From contig CAISTS010000026.1 in NCBI GenBank assembly GCA_903888485.1, positions 1 through 53,223 on the forward strand: a stretch of DNA of 53,223 nt, in the 5' to 3' direction. Under the pieces are notes generated by a model, which ran no database searches, had not been told where the DNA came from, and saw nothing but the letters and a program-made list of their open reading frames with translations. Every line of letters starts with the position of its first letter. The stretch's first letter is position 1. The DNA comes from an uncultured bacterium (GTDB lineage Bacteria; Pseudomonadota; Alphaproteobacteria; Rhodospirillales; Rhodospirillaceae). The translations under genes and the position numbers were made by a program. Below, piece after piece: positions 49,692 through 53,223 of the stretch.

Positions 49692-51682
49692 GCCACCTTA
49701 CCGTCTGCTCCGACGGTAATATGCCGTGATTCGCCGCCGCCGGCGCGGATATTCCACGCTGCGCGGTAGCCGGCTTCGAGATGGCGCACAAAACGCGGCG
49801 TGTCGAAATGCACGGCGCTGGCGGCACCCGCCGCCAGCCGCGCCCTTACGTCAGCCAAGGCGGAGGAGTGTGTCGCGAGATGCACCGCCTGTTCCAGCGC
49901 GGCTCCGAGAGAGGGATGCACAAGGTCAGCCAAGCCAAGGCTGTGCAGGATCGCGCCTGCCACACGCGAGGCGAAGGTCTCGCCCGCCACGGTGACCAGC
50001 GGACAGCCCAGCCACAACGCGTCGTTGGCGGTGGTGTGGGACGTATAAGGGAACGTATCGAGCGCGAGGTCGGCGACCCGGTAGCGCGCAAGGTGCGAGG
50101 CAAGATCCGGGGTTTTGCCGGCGAATACCAATCTCTCCGCCGCGATGCCGCGCGCGCCGGCCTCGCGGCGCAGGTTGGCGTGCACTTCGTCCTTGTCGGC
50201 GCGCAGCCACAGCACGGCTCCGGGCACAGCGCGCAGGATATCCATCCACGCTGTGAAGACATCGGGCGAGAGCTTCTGGACGTGATTGAAGCAGCAGAAG
50301 ACGAAGGCTTTCTCGGGCAGGCCGTAATCCTCACGCGTCAGCGGTTGCGCGACGGCGCGTGTGCGGTCGTGCGGTTGGCTGGAGCCGGGCAGGCGGATGA
50401 TTTTCTCGCTGTAGAATGCCTCCGCGCCGGTGGGGATCGTGAAAGCATCGGCGACGAGGTAGTCGATGGCCGGAGAGCCGCTGGTTCCGGGATAACCCAG
50501 CCAATTGATCTGCAACGGTGCGGGCCGGCGCGCCTGAATGCCGTGGCGGATGTTGCCCGTGAACGCGGTGAGATCGACGAGAATGTCGATGCCGTCGACG
50601 CGGATCTTCTGGGCCGCGCCGTCGTCGGCCAGCGCGCTGATGTCGTGGAAGCCATCGACGATTCGTTCAAAGCGCTGACGCTGTGCGCTCTTGTCGTTGA
50701 AGCCAGTCGCGTAGGCGTGGATTTCGAAGGCACTGCGATCATGCAGTTCGAAGACCTCGGGCACCACGGCGGCCAGAACGTGGGCGCGGTAGTCGGCGGA
50801 AATGTAGCCGATGCGCAGCTTGGTCTTCGGTTGCGCCGCGGGTGCAACGGCCGGGATCGGCGGCATGGTCCGCGCGGCGTAAGCGCGCGCGGAGTTCAAA
50901 AGCGTGTCGGGTCCGATGGGCCAGGAGAACAGGATGAACGGCGAGAATGCGCCGGCATGCTTGGCCGCGGCGTTCTCAACCTGAGTCACCATCGCTGGCC
51001 AGTCTTGCCAGCGGCAGAGTTCGCGCTTGCTTTGCGCCGCCATGAGCGTGGCGTAGGGATGATCCGGTGTGAAATCGAGCAGTGCCTCGAACTGCGCCAG
51101 CGCTTCTTCGGTGCGGCCTTGTGCCCTGAGTGCCGCCGCCAGATTGCGCCGCGCCTCGATATGCGCCGGCTGGCGCTCAAGCACATGGCGATAATGCGTG
51201 ATCGCGGGATCAAGTTCGCCGCGGTCGTGATGCATCACGCCGAGGTTGTTGTGCGCCTCAACAAGACCCGGATTTAGCGCCACGGCCTGCTGATACTGCG
51301 CCAGCGCCTCTTCGCGCCGGTCGAGGGCGCGCAAGGTCCAGCCCAGCATCACGCGCGCTTCAGCGGCCTCCGGACGCGCCTCCACCGCGCGCTGATAGTG
51401 TCTCGCCGCCGCCGCCAGATCGCCCAGCGCGCGTCGGCTGTGGCCCGCAAGCACCTGGAGCTCGAAATTCTCTGGATGGTGCGCGAGCGCTTCCGTCAAC
51501 ACCGACAAGGCCTCGGCGTGTTTGCCCTGCACGAACTTGCCGGCCACCAACAGCTGCCACGCACCGATGTGCGCCGGATCGGCCGCGAGGATGTCACGGG
51601 CGAGGCGGTCGGATTCATCAAACCGGCCGCTTTGCTGGGCCTGGGCGGCCAGCTCCAAATTTTCGTCAATAGAAAGCGTCAT
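49688..51682 (-). CDS. TPR protein with O-GlcNAc transferase (GT41)-like domain
   Basis: 664 residues from ATG 51682; GTG 51700, overlapping the upstream stop, is an alternative. Residues about 5-240 are roughly six TPRs (HYQRAVEARPEAAEARVMLG, QYQQAVALNPGLVEAHNNLG, HYRHVLERQPAHIEARRNLA). From about 290 the OGT-type glycosyltransferase follows: LRIGYISADYRAHVLAAVVP, DILVDLTAFTGNIRHGIQAR, PLQINWLGYPGTSGSPAIDY, FCCFNHVQKLSPDVF and LALDTFPYTSHTTANDALWL, GCPLVTVAGETFASRVAGAI. Bacterial homologues transfer a sugar to protein Ser/Thr; targets are unknown. It lies between the VOC gene and mtgA with overlaps on both sides or nearly so. Confidence 0.9.
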   Translation of the reverse strand: MTLSIDENLELAAQAQQSGRFDESDRLARDILAADPAHIGAWQLLVAGKFVQGKHAEALSVLTEALAHHPENFELQVLAGHSRRALGDLAAAARHYQRAVEARPEAAEARVMLGWTLRALDRREEALAQYQQAVALNPGLVEAHNNLGVMHHDRGELDPAITHYRHVLERQPAHIEARRNLAAALRAQGRTEEALAQFEALLDFTPDHPYATLMAAQSKRELCRWQDWPAMVTQVENAAAKHAGAFSPFILFSWPIGPDTLLNSARAYAARTMPPIPAVAPAAQPKTKLRIGYISADYRAHVLAAVVPEVFELHDRSAFEIHAYATGFNDKSAQRQRFERIVDGFHDISALADDGAAQKIRVDGIDILVDLTAFTGNIRHGIQARRPAPLQINWLGYPGTSGSPAIDYLVADAFTIPTGAEAFYSEKIIRLPGSSQPHDRTRAVAQPLTREDYGLPEKAFVFCCFNHVQKLSPDVFTAWMDILRAVPGAVLWLRADKDEVHANLRREAGARGIAAERLVFAGKTPDLASHLARYRVADLALDTFPYTSHTTANDALWLGCPLVTVAGETFASRVAGAILHSLGLADLVHPSLGAALEQAVHLATHSSALADVRARLAAGAASAVHFDTPRFVRHLEAGYRAAWNIRAGGGESRHITVGADGKVA

Positions 51683-51696
51683 GGCCCGCGTGCTTA

Positions 51697-52077
51697 TCAC
51701 GCTTTCTTCGGAAAAGTCGCGGCCTCGATCTTGTTGCCGTCGGGATCGGTAATGAAGGCGGCGATGTAGCCGGTCATCAGGCCCTGGCGGGGGCCCGGAT
51801 CGCCCGCGGATACGCAGCCGGATGCCAGAGCGGCGGCATGAAAGGCGCGTACGGCGGCCTCATCGGGCGCGCGCAGACAAATGTGGGTCCCGTTGTCGGG
51901 GGGCGCGGGCGAAGCATCCGGCCGCGCGTTCAACCAGAACTCGGGGTACGTCTTTCCAAAGCCCACAGTGGCCGCGCGGCTGACAAGGCGCGTCAGGCCC
52001 AAGGGCGCGAGCGCCTTGTCATAGAGCGCGGCGCTCGCGGCCAAGTCCCGCACCGCGATCGAGACGTGATCGATCAC
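51697..52077 (-). CDS. VOC family (glyoxalase/bleomycin-resistance fold) protein
   Basis: 126 residues from a GTG at 52077. IDHVSIAVRDLAASAALYDK opens the fold with the metal His in DHVSIAV; GTHICLRAPDEAAVRAFHAA carries a second His and ITDPDGNKIEAATFPKKA the Glu. So the three metal ligands look present. Function unknown; members include glyoxalase I, dioxygenases and antibiotic-binding proteins. It starts 12 bases after the thiC stop, and its TGA overlaps the GTG candidate start of the OGT-like gene. Confidence 0.9.
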   Translation of the reverse strand: MIDHVSIAVRDLAASAALYDKALAPLGLTRLVSRAATVGFGKTYPEFWLNARPDASPAPPDNGTHICLRAPDEAAVRAFHAAALASGCVSAGDPGPRQGLMTGYIAAFITDPDGNKIEAATFPKKA

Positions 52078-52089
52078 GGCGCTGTTACC

Positions 52090-53223
<1,134 letters not shown>

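Noticed and set aside
49781..51277. 498-codon plus-strand frame opposite the OGT-like gene
   Set aside because: It mirrors a well-supported gene; in GC-rich DNA the antisense frame stays open. Its composition is Arg/Gly/Val-rich with no family motif.

Overview
The window is a 53 kb stretch of a GC-rich proteobacterial chromosome, most likely an alphaproteobacterium. The indicators are an Irr-type Fur regulator (HHH motif, no zinc-binding cysteine pairs) with matching iron control element boxes, an invasion-associated locus B (IalB) protein, a DinB polymerase with an N-terminal zinc ribbon, a cold-shock protein with two CSD domains, DUF3501 and a CoxG-like protein. I cannot fix the order from sequence alone. 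Genes are tightly packed, with many 4-base start/stop overlaps and several tail-to-tail gene pairs whose ends touch or overlap.

Layout. 1-1342 is a small accessory patch: a 5'-truncated IS1380-like transposase running off the left edge and an orphan PD-(D/E)XK nuclease-like gene. It ends exactly at the 3' end of tRNA-Gly(GCC). 1.7-3.9 kb is an operon of cnoX, a Lon-substrate-binding-domain protein, a Trm112-like protein and DUF971. 3.9-7.6 kb holds a UbiH-family hydroxylase, tRNA-Thr(CGT) with its promoter, two exported proteins (an intradiol-dioxygenase fold and an unknown) and a Bax-inhibitor-1 protein. 7.7-11.8 kb is the ybbP-ybbA permease/ATPase pair divergent from tesA. 11.8-15.7 kb carries thpR, a low-molecular-weight tyrosine phosphatase, a sirtuin, a uracil-DNA-glycosylase-family protein, a cyclase-like protein lacking one catalytic Arg, a minimal zincin and phhB. 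15.9-22.4 kb carries a 3-oxoacid CoA-transferase pair, a SPOUT methyltransferase, an IalB protein, a hydroxyacid dehydrogenase-pabB-pabC operon and an SH3 protein.

22.4-26.4 kb is the most interesting block. On the minus strand, irr, a rubrerythrin, a two-cluster Fe-S/CCG protein and DUF3501 lie in series. ICE-like palindromes sit upstream of both irr and rubrerythrin, and a terminator hairpin separates rubrerythrin from the Fe-S gene. It reads as an iron/peroxide-responsive unit in which the Fe-S protein may feed electrons to a rubrerythrin that has no rubredoxin domain.

26.6-31.0 kb holds glpK, a cyclic-nucleotide-binding/TPR protein and a MarR regulator with two near-perfect palindromes at its gene ends. 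31.1-38.0 kb is a fasciclin protein, then an FAH-family hydrolase, oppBCDF and ggt. These form a peptide import operon without a solute-binding protein but with a periplasmic gamma-glutamyltransferase. 38.1-47.4 kb is housekeeping: VOC, PAS/EAL, SufE, ArfB, TerC, ABC exporter, DinB, CoxG, an HCCA isomerase and aspartate dehydrogenase. 47.5-53.2 kb holds a CheY-like gene apparently cut by an in-frame TAG, an orphan pseudopilin, mtgA, a TPR/O-GlcNAc-transferase-like protein, a VOC protein and the 3' part of thiC. The last four form one apparent operon (thiC, VOC, OGT, mtgA). I see no CRISPR array, prophage or replication origin.
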